From Camelimonas abortus (GTDB taxonomy: Bacteria; Pseudomonadota; Alphaproteobacteria; Rhizobiales; Beijerinckiaceae): a stretch of 25,829 nt of DNA. The DNA lies in NCBI RefSeq assembly GCF_042647165.1, contig NZ_JBHRUV010000047.1; one strand, written 5' to 3'. Position 1 is the first letter of the stretch. Each line of letters opens with the position of its first letter. The position numbers and the translations under genes are program-made. Positions 1 through 7,077 of this stretch are shown here, one piece after another. The notes under the pieces are model-generated. The model worked only from the letters and a program-made list of their open reading frames with translations. It ran no database searches and was not told the origin of the DNA.

Positions 1-1568
1 CGGATCCGGCTCCGCGGCGGCGGCCGCCGCCGGTTCCGCCGCGAACCCGTCGTCCCACAGGGTGAATGTCGGCCGCGGGCGCGGCGAGTCCGGCCCGGGG
101 GCCGGCGGCGGCGCGGGCGCGTCATCCGCAACCGCGGACGCGGGATCCGCGCCGCACAGCACGCCGAGATCGCCCGCCCGCCAGCGGCGCAGTATGGCGG
201 CGAACCCGCCCTCGGCCGCGCCGGACGCGGACGCCGGACGCTCCGCCTCCTCCCCGCCGCCCGGGCGGCCGACATGCGCCTCGGAGCGGGAGGGCGCGAC
301 CGCTGCGCGCAGGCCGCTCCAGCCGTCGCCGGGGTCGCCGGCGTCATCCGGCCAGCTCCCCGTTCTCTCCCGCCGGGCGCGGAGGCGCAGGACGCCGGCG
401 ACGGGCCGGAGTCGCGCCGCAATGGCCAGGAGTCCGGCCGGAATGCGCCGGGACTGGCGCAGGACGCGCCGGCTGGCGTCGCGGCGTCGTCGGGCGCGTC
501 CCACGCCGCCAGCGCGCTTGCGGTCCCAGGTGGCGGAACGAAGGCGAAGGACCTGTCGCGCGCGTCCTCCGGCTCGGACATCGTGTCGAGGCTGACGTGC
601 GGGCTGGACCATGACGTGTCGGCGTCGCGCGGCCACCGCGGGCCGCCGTCCGCAGGCAGTTCCGGGAGCAGGCCGGAGCCGGGCGCGCCGGGCCCGGGAA
701 CTTCGCCCCTGGCGCACAGCTCCAGATAATCCTGCAGCCAGCCGGAATGGAGCTCCGGCAGCAGACGCTCCGCCGTCGCGCTGGCGCGGCGCTGGTCGAA
801 CAGCCGCGCCAGCGCGTCCACATCGTCGCGCCAGCAGCCGGCGACGCCGGTCTCCTCCGCCGCCCCGGGCGGTCCGTGACCGTCATGACTGGCCATGACG
901 CGGGCGATGCGGCTTTCCAGGTCGCGGCGGACCGGCTCCGGGACGGTTATGCCGGAAACCGCGAGCGCATGGGGTAGCGGCAGCGCCAGCGCCGCCCCCG
1001 CCTGCACCGCCGCGCGGGCGGTGATCTCCAGAAACCGCTCATACTCCGCCGCGTCGGCGCCGATGCACGCGCCGACGGTCTGACCCCCGCGCCCCGGCAG
1101 CGGAACGTTCCAGAAAAACGCCGCGCCGGCCCAGGCGGCGGGGGTGAGGCCGGCGCGCTCGCGCGCCACCGCCAGTTCAGTCGCGATGACGTCGCCGATG
1201 TCAGGCATGGCGCGCTCGCGGATGGCGGCGCCGATCACCTCCCGCGCCACGGCGCCGGACATTTCCAGCTGCAGCTGCTGGCAGCGGGCCGCGCTGGTCT
1301 CGCCGGTCGCGACCTGCAGGGCGCGCTGGCAGAACACGTTGACGGCGCTCCCGGGATCGTTGCGGCTCACCGCCGCCGCGATCCGCAGCCAGACGACGGC
1401 GCTGCGGCAGGCGTCGAGCTGCGGATCGTCGCCATGGGCGGGATCGTCGACGAACGCCTCGAGGGCGTCGCGCATGCAGTCACAGGCGTCGGCCCAGGCG
1501 TCGCCGCCGGCGGCCGCAAGGGCCTCCAGCAGGCCGAGCCGCGCCTCGTCAAATTCAGGACCGGGCAT
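1..1568 (-). CDS. Unknown paralog 1 of 3 (partial, likely frameshifted)
   Basis: I do not recognise this family. The frame opens at an ATG at 1568, preceded by AGGGA, and has no stop before the window edge, so the gene is 3'-truncated. About the first 230 residues align by eye with the two genes upstream. Shared motifs are WLRIAAAVSRNDPGSA near residue 60, a helix with DVIATELA, WAGAAFFWNVPL, then QTVGACIGAD and EYERFLEITARA. After about residue 230 the protein becomes Ala/Pro/Gly/Asp-rich with scattered Trp, like its paralogs. From roughly 380 down to 1 the opened frame turns Arg-rich and implausible. The frame one base back (-1) reads acidic, protein-like sequence such as WPDDAGDPGDGW and FTLWDDGFAAEP. 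A one-base deletion, a sequencing error or a -1 shift near 355-380 is therefore likely. No signal peptide or membrane segment is visible. It lies 83 bases after paralog 2 and is probably cotranscribed with it. Confidence 0.7.
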   Translation of the reverse strand, partial: MPGPEFDEARLGLLEALAAAGGDAWADACDCMRDALEAFVDDPAHGDDPQLDACRSAVVWLRIAAAVSRNDPGSAVNVFCQRALQVATGETSAARCQQLQLEMSGAVAREVIGAAIRERAMPDIGDVIATELAVARERAGLTPAAWAGAAFFWNVPLPGRGGQTVGACIGADAAEYERFLEITARAAVQAGAALALPLPHALAVSGITVPEPVRRDLESRIARVMASHDGHGPPGAAEETGVAGCWRDDVDALARLFDQRRASATAERLLPELHSGWLQDYLELCARGEVPGPGAPGSGLLPELPADGGPRWPRDADTSWSSPHVSLDTMSEPEDARDRSFAFVPPPGTASALAAWDAPDDAATPAGASCASPGAFRPDSWPLRRDSGPSPASCASAPGGRERGAGRMTPATPATAGAACAQRSRPPAPRRMSAARAAGRRRSVRRPRPARPRAGSPPYCAAGGRAISACCAARIPRPRLRMTRPRRRRPPGRTRRARGRHSPCGTTGSRRNRRRPPPRSRI

Positions 1569-1651
1569 TCGCTTGTTCCCTGAAACCAGATCCGTACGGC
1601 GGCGGCGCGCCCGCGCGGACGGCGCCGCCGGCGCAGGACCCGCCCCCCCGG

Positions 1652-2782
1652 TCACCACGAGCGGGGCGCGAACAGCTCCGCCTGGCCCGGCGGCCGGCGC
1701 GGATCCGCCGCGACGCCGTTCTCCAGACCCTCATCGGGAGCCGGAGGGCGGAGCGCGCCCTCGTAAGGTCCGGCGACGGCCATCGCCTGCGCCAGGGCCG
1801 CGCCGGGAACCGGCATGGGCTCCGCCCCGCCGGCGCGCGCCCCGTTCACCTCGGCCAGCACCCGCCGGCCCTGCCGACACGGCGCCTCCCCGGCGGGGGA
1901 CGCGGCCCATTCCGCGCCGCCTGCGGCGTCCCCCGCCGGGCCGTCCGCCGCGACGCCGGCGTCCGGAGCGTCCGGCGGGCCGCTGTCGCCCCGGGGGCCC
2001 GTCCAGCGCCGCCAGGAGGCGTCGTCAACGCTGTCGCTGTCGGACCAGCTGGCGCTGGTGGGGACATAGAGGTCAGGACTCCTGGCCGGATCGACGGCTC
2101 CCCCGGGCAGCAGCAACAGGGAGAGGATGCGGTCGGCCAGCGCGCCGCGCACCGCCTCCGGCGTCTGCACCTCCGGCGCCATGAGCACGTCGAAGCGCAG
2201 CCGGCCCAGCGCCCCGGCCGCATCGGTGATGGCGCGGGCGTTCAGGGCGAGAAAGGTGGCGTACTGGTGCGGGTCAGCGGATATGCGCGCGCCGACGGTG
2301 TCGCCCTCCAGCGGCGTGAGCTGCGCGTTCCAGAAATAGAGCGCTCCGCCCCAGCCGCCCGCTGAGGCGCCGGACAGCTGCCCGGTCACCGCAAGCTCGA
2401 GGCGCAGCACGTCGGCGAGGGAGGGAACGAAATGGCCGGAAAGCAGGACCTCGAAGACGCCGCTGGCGACCTCCTCCGATATTTCATTCGCCAGGTCCGG
2501 CGTATCCGGCGCCCGCGGCGCGCGGCTGACGACGCTGCGGAACACGTGGTTTTCGACGCTGCCGGCGTCATCGCGGCTGACCGCCGCCGCGATGCGCAGC
2601 CATTTCGTCAGGTCGCTGTAGCCGCAGGCGGCGACGCTGGCGGCGTTGGCGGGGTCGGCCACGTAAAGCTCCAGCAGGCCGCGCACATATTCGTAACCGG
2701 CGGCGAAATGGCGGCTGCCGCCTGCGGTGAGCTCGTCGAGCATCAGAAGCTGGCGGGATTCCAGCTTCATTTCATTGAACAT
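1652..2782 (-). CDS. Unknown paralog 2 of 3, 376 aa
   Basis: This is the second member of an unrecognised tandem family. The ATG at 2782 has GAGG six bases upstream. The N-terminal domain (about residues 1-225) has WLRIAAAVSRDDAGS, SLADVLRLELAV, GGWGGALYFWNAQL, DTVGARISADP and ATFLALNARA, each matched in the neighbouring genes. The C-terminal 150 residues are low in complexity, rich in Ala, Pro, Gly and Asp, with the acidic Trp-containing stretch SWSDSDSVDDASW. There are no Cys pairs, signal peptide, transmembrane segment or nucleotide-binding motif, so I expect a soluble cytoplasmic protein with a disordered tail. It has its own AT-rich leader (2783-2912) with a promoter-like pair and a palindrome. 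Function unknown; a structural, adaptor or effector-like role is possible but unsupported. Confidence 0.8.
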   Translation of the reverse strand: MFNEMKLESRQLLMLDELTAGGSRHFAAGYEYVRGLLELYVADPANAASVAACGYSDLTKWLRIAAAVSRDDAGSVENHVFRSVVSRAPRAPDTPDLANEISEEVASGVFEVLLSGHFVPSLADVLRLELAVTGQLSGASAGGWGGALYFWNAQLTPLEGDTVGARISADPHQYATFLALNARAITDAAGALGRLRFDVLMAPEVQTPEAVRGALADRILSLLLLPGGAVDPARSPDLYVPTSASWSDSDSVDDASWRRWTGPRGDSGPPDAPDAGVAADGPAGDAAGGAEWAASPAGEAPCRQGRRVLAEVNGARAGGAEPMPVPGAALAQAMAVAGPYEGALRPPAPDEGLENGVAADPRRPPGQAELFAPRSW

Positions 2783-2843
2783 TATCGCCTCTTGGATATT
2801 GATGTCGTCAACTGCGAACTATTCAAATTTGAGGCGACGATCT

Positions 2844-2872
2844 ATTAAACAGTTTGTGATATATATTTACAA
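2844..2872 (-). promoter_or_regulatory. Candidate promoter of paralog 2
   Basis: Read on the minus strand, TTGTAA (2867-2872) is followed after exactly 17 bases by TTTAAT (2844-2849). This fits a sigma-70 type promoter in a strikingly AT-rich leader. The -35 hexamer sits inside the palindrome TACAATAATTGTA (2868-2880), so a repressor bound there would block it. A transcript would begin near 2837 and leave a leader of about 55 bases. It is a pattern match only. Confidence 0.5.
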
Positions 2873-2879
2873 TAATTGT
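2856..2879. repeat. Shared palindromic leader element, copy 1
   Basis: GTGATATATATT, two bases, then CAATAATTGT. Twenty-two of these 24 bases recur at 4030-4053, upstream of paralog 3. Together with the flanking A at 2880 the right half forms the perfect dyad TACAAT-A-ATTGTA (2868-2880). It looks like an operator or shared promoter element for the paralog family. Confidence 0.65.
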
Positions 2880-2912
2880 ACAATACACGCAATTTCCGAA
2901 ACAGGCGCAACG

Positions 2913-3947
2913 TCATGGCCACTGCCCCGCCTGCCGGAACAGCGGGTCCGGCTCCGGCGCCAGCGGCCCGGCGGCGGCCCCGCCCGCGGGCTGGCTTCCC
3001 CCGTCCGGCTGCGCGCCGGCGGGCGGGCCGGCGTCAAAGGCGCCCGCCTCCGGCCCGCCGGCGATGATCTGCGCCAGCGGAGCGGCGGCGGGCGCAAGAT
3101 CCGCCCAGCCGTCGCGGACCGCGGCGGGATCCCACCCTTCGGGCCGCAACATCACCCACTCCGCCGCGGACCAGCCCGCGCTTTCGGCGCGGTCCCGCGA
3201 CTCCAGCACGTCGCCGGCGGCCGCCTCGGGCGTCGCGAACGGCGTGACGGGAGCGGCGCAGGGGGCGGGGCCAGCCTCCCCGGCCAGCAGCTCCTTGATC
3301 CGGATTGGCGGCCGGACCTCCAGGGACCCCAGGACATCCTCAGGCGTGCAGCCAAGGGCGGCGGCGGCCGCGCGCGCCGCCCGCGCGTTCAGGGCGAGGA
3401 AATTTTCATATTCGCGGGCGTTCCGCTCGATGCGGTGGCCGACCGTATCGTACGGGTCGGCGGACAGGGGCACGTCCCAGAACCACATCGCGCCCGCCCA
3501 GCCGCCGATGGTGGCGCCGGCCAGCCACTCGGTCGCGGCGAGGTCGCGCTGGAGGAACCGGGCGGCGCCGGGAATGACGCCCCGGCGCAGCACGGTTCGG
3601 ATCAGGCCCCGCGTCACATGTTCGGCAACCTCGACCGCCACGCGCTCCGCCGCGCCCTCGTCCATGGCGAGGCTGCCGGCCAGCGACTGCCCGAGCACGC
3701 TGCGCATGGTCAGGTTCATCGCGCTCTGGCGGTTGTCGCGCAGCACGTCGGCCGCGGCCATGAGCCAGCGGATGATGTCGCCATAAGGGCCGATGTAGGC
3801 GACCCCGGCCGCCGCGGCCCTGAAGCTGCCTTTCTGCAGCACCTCGCACAGATAGTCGCAGGCGCCGGCGAAATTCGTCGCGCCGTTGTCGGTGATCTGT
3901 CTGAGATGGGCGTGCTGTTTCGGGACAAGCCGCAGATCCGGCAACAT
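2913..3947 (-). CDS. Unknown paralog 3 of 3, 344 aa
   Basis: This is the third member of the unrecognised tandem family and the first in the transcription direction. The ATG at 3947 has GGAAG six bases upstream. The N-terminal domain (about residues 1-225) has IIRWLMAAADVLRDN, then GGWAGAMWFWDVPL, DTVGHRIERN and EYENFLALNARAA, aligned with paralogs 1 and 2. The motif around YENFLALNARA is the best conserved. The tail (about 226-344) is Ala/Pro/Gly-rich with repeated Trp (GWSAAEWV, EGWDPAAV, GWADL). No secretion signal, membrane segment or catalytic motif is evident. The leader carries the same 24-base element as paralog 2 plus a second dyad. The presence of two separate leaders suggests that paralogs 3 and 2 can be expressed independently under one regulator. 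Confidence 0.8.
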   Translation of the reverse strand: MLPDLRLVPKQHAHLRQITDNGATNFAGACDYLCEVLQKGSFRAAAAGVAYIGPYGDIIRWLMAAADVLRDNRQSAMNLTMRSVLGQSLAGSLAMDEGAAERVAVEVAEHVTRGLIRTVLRRGVIPGAARFLQRDLAATEWLAGATIGGWAGAMWFWDVPLSADPYDTVGHRIERNAREYENFLALNARAARAAAAALGCTPEDVLGSLEVRPPIRIKELLAGEAGPAPCAAPVTPFATPEAAAGDVLESRDRAESAGWSAAEWVMLRPEGWDPAAVRDGWADLAPAAAPLAQIIAGGPEAGAFDAGPPAGAQPDGGSQPAGGAAAGPLAPEPDPLFRQAGQWP

Positions 3948-3987
3948 GGATCACTTCCATAAATACGGACGTCATGAATGATGTTTT

Positions 3988-4002
3988 CTGAATTAAATTC
4001 AG
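3988..4002. promoter_or_regulatory. Dyad in leader of paralog 3
   Basis: CTGAATTAAATTCAG is a perfect inverted repeat of 7 bases around a central A. It lies between the shared element and the ATG at 3947, where an operator could sit. The leader of paralog 2 has a different perfect dyad, TCAAATTTGA (2823-2832), at a similar place. Regulator unknown. Confidence 0.4.
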
Positions 4003-4029
4003 TTTGCGCCGATGACGACAAAATTATCC

Positions 4030-4053
4030 GTGATATATATTGTCAATAATTGT
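4030..4053. repeat. Shared palindromic leader element, copy 2
   Basis: GTGATATATATT, GT, CAATAATTGT: 22 of 24 bases match the copy at 2856-2879. On the minus strand it supplies TTGACA (4038-4043) as a -35-like hexamer, but at 17 bases the downstream hexamer is the weak TTTTGT. The shorter dyad CAAT-A-ATTG is retained. It is inferred to be the promoter/operator of paralog 3. Confidence 0.6.
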
Positions 4054-4060
4054 TAACGAC

Positions 4061-4545
4061 ACCTGCTGATGCGGCTGGCGGCCGGACTGGCGCCGGCGGC
4101 CGCCGCGCGCGCCGTCCGGCGCAAGAGGCCGTTTCGCGCGGCCGCGCGCCCCGGACCGCGCGGCAGGCCGAAGGCAGGAGCCGGACGCCTGCCGGCGAGC
4201 CTGGCCGCAGGGGCGCGACAGTGCGGGCGCACAACCGCGCCTGCGCCCTCCGGCGGCCGCGACGGGACCGCGACGCCATTCGCCCTGCCGGCGCCGCCCC
4301 AGCGCCCGTCGTCTGGCTCCCTTCGCCCGTCCCTCCCTCCGGCCGGGCGCGAGGGCGAGGCCCGGCGTCACGCGGGGCGCGGCGTGCGCGCCCGCCTTCG
4401 CCGGCCCCGCCGCCGGCGGACCCCGCCGCCCCGCCGCCGGCTGGCCCCGGAAAAGCCGGCGCGCGGATGGCGCTGGATCGCCTGCCTCGCCACGACTAGA
4501 ATTGCGCGCCCCGCGCGGCGCGCGGAACCGCCGCAGGCGGCGGCT
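4061..4545. other. Intergenic region upstream of nikR, no gene seen
   Basis: About 485 GC-rich bases separate the divergent paralog array from nikR. Frames are open on both strands, but their products are Arg/Pro/Ala-rich and look non-coding. The frame of nikR stays open upstream to 4069 without any NikR-like sequence. I could not identify a promoter or a NikR operator here. Confidence 0.5.
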
Positions 4546-4560
4546 GGAGAGACGGCGGAC

Positions 4561-5046
4561 ATGCAGCGCATCACCATCACCATTGACGACGGTCTCCTTG
4601 CCGAGCTCGACCGCATGATTGCGCTGCGCAACTATCCGAACCGCTCGGAGGCGCTGCGCGACCTGGCCCGCGCCGGCCTGCGGGAGGCGGCGCTGCAGGC
4701 GGGCGCCGCCGGCCGCTGCTTCGGCGTGCTGAGCTATGTTTACGACCACGAGGCGCGCAATCTCTCCACGCGTCTGACGGCGATGCACCACCAGGCGCAC
4801 GACCTCACCGTCTCCTCGCTGCACGTGCACATCGATTCCGGCCGCTGCCTCGAAGTCAGCATCCTGCGCGGCGACGCCGCAGCGCTGCGGACCTTCGCCG
4901 ACGGGGTGATTTCGCAGAAATTTCTGGAACACGGCGCGCTGACCATCATCCCCGCGCGCCCGCACGCCGGCCGCCCTCATGGCCATGACCACAGCCACGA
5001 TCATGCGCCGGCGCCGCGGGGGACCTCCGCCGCCCGCGACCGCTGA
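4561..5046 (+). CDS. nikR: NikR nickel-responsive regulator, 161 aa
   Basis: NikR-family transcription factors bind DNA with an N-terminal ribbon-helix-helix domain and sense Ni(II) through a C-terminal ACT-like domain. Here residues 1-45 form the RHH domain (QRITITIDD, then PNRSEALRDL). The nickel ligands known from E. coli NikR (His76, His87, His89, Cys95) are matched by His76, His88, His90 and Cys96. The C-terminus has an extra His-rich tail (residues 135-148, GHDHSHDH), possibly for metal storage or delivery. The start at 4561 is chosen because GGAGAG lies nine bases upstream and the product then begins as the family does. No nickel transporter, hydrogenase or urease gene lies in the window, so its targets are elsewhere. 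Confidence 0.95.
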   Translation: MQRITITIDDGLLAELDRMIALRNYPNRSEALRDLARAGLREAALQAGAAGRCFGVLSYVYDHEARNLSTRLTAMHHQAHDLTVSSLHVHIDSGRCLEVSILRGDAAALRTFADGVISQKFLEHGALTIIPARPHAGRPHGHDHSHDHAPAPRGTSAARDR

Positions 5047-5167
5047 CGCGGGGCCCGCGCTCCCGTCCCGCAGCCGCGCCTGCGCCCCCCTCCTCCGCAG
5101 CCCGAAGCGCCGCAGCGCGCCTCTCAGCGCGCCCCGGATTCCCGCGCCGGCCGGCGCCGCTTTCCGC

Positions 5168-5196
5168 TTGTCACGCAAGACAAGGCGAACAATAAA
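5168..5196 (+). promoter_or_regulatory. Candidate promoter with dyad before methyltransferase
   Basis: TTGTCA (5168-5173), a 17-base spacer and AATAAA (5191-5196) lie in a short AT-richer stretch 56 bases before the downstream ATG. The -35 overlaps the inverted repeat CTTGTC-ACGCAA-GACAAG (5167-5184), which could be an operator. Pattern match only. Confidence 0.45.
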
Positions 5197-5251
5197 TTTC
5201 TGGTGAAAACACGAAACAACTTCGGCGCGACGGGCAAGCCGGAGCAAATCA

Positions 5252-5992
5252 ATGTCAGGTTGCGCGCGGGATCCTGTTCCGCTCACCGAATATGACAGGC
5301 AACTGTTCAGCCATGGCCTGCGCAAGTGGGTGCATGAAGGGCGTTTTCACTGGCTCCGGCGGGAGACGCGGGGACTTTCGGGCGCGGTGATCGAGCTTGG
5401 CTGCTTCAACGCCCGCTCGCTGCAATATCTGTCCTTCACGCCCACCCGGTATCTGGGGCTGGACGCCGGAACGGGCGGCGGGCTGGACGAGGCCATCGCC
5501 CGCTACCCGCAGCATGAGTTCCGCCGGTCGAGCGATCCGGCCGACGTCAGCGGACGCTGGGACGTGGCCCTGGCGCTCGAGACGCTGGAGCACCTGCCGC
5601 GCCCTGGCGCGCTGGAGGCCTATGTGGCGCGGCTGGCGGCCTGCGCGCCGCTGCTGCTGGCCACGGTTCCGGTTGAAACCGGGCCGCTGTTCGCGGCCAA
5701 GTTCCTCTACAAGAAGCATGTGTACGGGTTCCGGGCCGACCACAGCTTCCGGGACTTCGTCAACCAGACGCTGGGGCGCTGCGAGCGGGTTCCGCAGGAC
5801 GGCCACCGCGGCTTTGATTACCGTGCGCTGGTCCGCCTGCTGTCGCAGTACTACCGCATCGTCCGCGTGGAGGGCGTCCGTCCCTGGCTGCCCCGGTTCC
5901 TGAACACCCAGATCGCCATCCGCGCCGAGTCACGACTGTTCGGCCGGACCAGCCGGAGCGAACCGCCTCCCGCCGGCGGACGGGGCGCATGA
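5252..5992 (+). CDS. Class I SAM-dependent methyltransferase, 246 aa
   Basis: Predicted cytoplasmic SAM-dependent methyltransferase; substrate unknown. A glycine-containing SAM-binding motif I is visible as VIELGCFNARSLQYL near residue 47. It is followed by the acidic motif II region YLGLDAG and the motif WDVALALETLEHLP near residue 105, as in Methyltransf_11/23-like proteins. The Cys and Asn in motif I (GCFNARS in place of the usual GxGxG) are unusual but occur in sugar- and lipid-modifying enzymes. GGAG at 5241 is seven bases before the ATG. It has its own promoter-like sequence and no same-strand partner closer than the second methyltransferase gene about 310 bases on. A role in modifying a surface glycan or a lipid is possible but not shown. 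Confidence 0.75.
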   Translation: MSGCARDPVPLTEYDRQLFSHGLRKWVHEGRFHWLRRETRGLSGAVIELGCFNARSLQYLSFTPTRYLGLDAGTGGGLDEAIARYPQHEFRRSSDPADVSGRWDVALALETLEHLPRPGALEAYVARLAACAPLLLATVPVETGPLFAAKFLYKKHVYGFRADHSFRDFVNQTLGRCERVPQDGHRGFDYRALVRLLSQYYRIVRVEGVRPWLPRFLNTQIAIRAESRLFGRTSRSEPPPAGGRGA

Positions 5993-6290
5993 GCGGGCGG
6001 ACGCGCCGCGGCCAGCCCGCGCGGCGCCGGAGGCGGAACTGGTCGCCGCCGCCGCGGCGCCGCGCCGCAGGCGGCGTCGGGAAGGCGAATCAGAAAACTG
6101 CGGCGCAGCCGGCGATCGTGGGCTAGTATCCCCGCCGGAAACGGCGGGCGTGGAGCCTTTTCCCGGCCCCCCGGCCGCCGCGACCGGTCTTCAGGCGGAT
6201 GCATCCGTCACGCGGCCCCCGCCGCGCCTGTCAGGAGATCCCGAAAGGCGCGCCGCCGGACCGCGTGGCGAGGGTCCGCCGCGACTGCGA
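5993..6290. other. Intergenic region, no gene seen
   Basis: About 300 GC-rich bases lie between two same-strand methyltransferase genes. Upstream frames of the second gene read Arg/Pro-rich and lack an SD at earlier ATGs. A weak TAGTAT at 6124-6129 could be a -10, but I find no matching -35. Confidence 0.4.
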
Positions 6291-6303
6291 CGGAGAACGG
6301 CCC

Positions 6304-7065
6304 ATGGCCGACGCGCCCCGAAACTGGTTCGCCGAGGGCGGCGACGCCTACGCGCGCTTTCGCCCGGCCTGGCCCGACGGTATCGCCAGCTTTCTCGCGG
6401 ACCTCGCGCCGGGCCGTCGCCTCGCCCTCGACGCGGGATGCGGCGGCGGCCAGCTCACATTGCTGCTGGGCGGACATTTTGAGCGGGTCATCGGCTGTGA
6501 CCCCGCCGGCGAACAGATCGCCCACGCCCCCGCCCACCCCAACGTGCGCTACGTGGCCGCCCCGGCCGAGGCGCTGCCCGCGCCCGACGCCAGCGTCAGC
6601 CTGATCACCGCCGCCCAGGCGGCGCACTGGTTCGACCTGCCGCGGTTTTATGACGAGGTCCGGCGCGTCGCGGCGCCGGGCGCGCCGGTCGCCCTGCTCA
6701 GCTATGGCGTCGCCAGGCTCGGCGATCCGGACCTCGACGCGCGCTTCCGGCGTTTCTGTTACGGGGAGATGGGACCGTTCTGGCCGCCCGGGCGGCGGCT
6801 GGTCGAATCCGGTTACGCCGGCCTGCCCTTTCCCTTCCGCGAGCTGCAGCCGCCGCCATTCGAAATCACCGCCGAATGGCCGGCCGAGGCCTTTGTCGGC
6901 TACCTCTCCACCTGGTCGGCGGTGAAGCGCGCCGGCGCGCAGGGCGAAACGGCGCTCGCCCGCTTCGCCGCGGAGCTTGGCGCGCTGTGGGGAGATCCCG
7001 ACCGGCCGCGCCGCATCGTCTGGCCGGTGCGCATGCGGCTCGGCGTGGTGGAGAAGGACGCCTGA
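6304..7065 (+). CDS. Class I SAM-dependent methyltransferase, 253 aa
   Basis: Predicted SAM-dependent methyltransferase of the Methyltransf_11 type. Motif I is LALDAGCGGGQLTLLL near residues 40-55, motif II is VIGCDP, and the acidic/hydrophobic motif near residue 100 is followed by AAQAAHWFDLPRFYDEVRRV. That HWFD segment is typical of small-molecule methyltransferases related to Tmt/YafE-like proteins. The start at 6304 is preferred because GGAGA lies seven bases upstream and the product then begins just before the conserved WFAEGGDAYARFRPAWP region. An earlier in-frame ATG at 6199 adds a basic, non-conserved leader. It converges on the next gene with only 12 bases between stops. Substrate unknown. 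Confidence 0.8.
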   Translation: MADAPRNWFAEGGDAYARFRPAWPDGIASFLADLAPGRRLALDAGCGGGQLTLLLGGHFERVIGCDPAGEQIAHAPAHPNVRYVAAPAEALPAPDASVSLITAAQAAHWFDLPRFYDEVRRVAAPGAPVALLSYGVARLGDPDLDARFRRFCYGEMGPFWPPGRRLVESGYAGLPFPFRELQPPPFEITAEWPAEAFVGYLSTWSAVKRAGAQGETALARFAAELGALWGDPDRPRRIVWPVRMRLGVVEKDA

Positions 7066-7077
7066 AGCGGGTCCGCG

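Noticed and set aside
344..886. Separate minus-strand gene ending at 344 within the first paralog
   Set aside because: Its frame is Arg-rich and it overlaps the paralog's well-supported frame. Only its last few residues look plausible, near the proposed frameshift.
2844..4060. AT-rich leaders as insertion-sequence remnants or att sites
   Set aside because: There are no transposase fragments, terminal inverted repeats or target duplications. The two similar elements sit at equivalent promoter positions of paralogs.
4069..4560. N-terminal extension of NikR by an upstream ATG
   Set aside because: The sequence is Arg/Pro-rich and unlike any NikR. A good SD exists for the ATG at 4561.
4024..5325. 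Minus-strand frame across nikR
   Set aside because: It is antisense to nikR. The remainder is Arg/Ala-rich intergenic translation.
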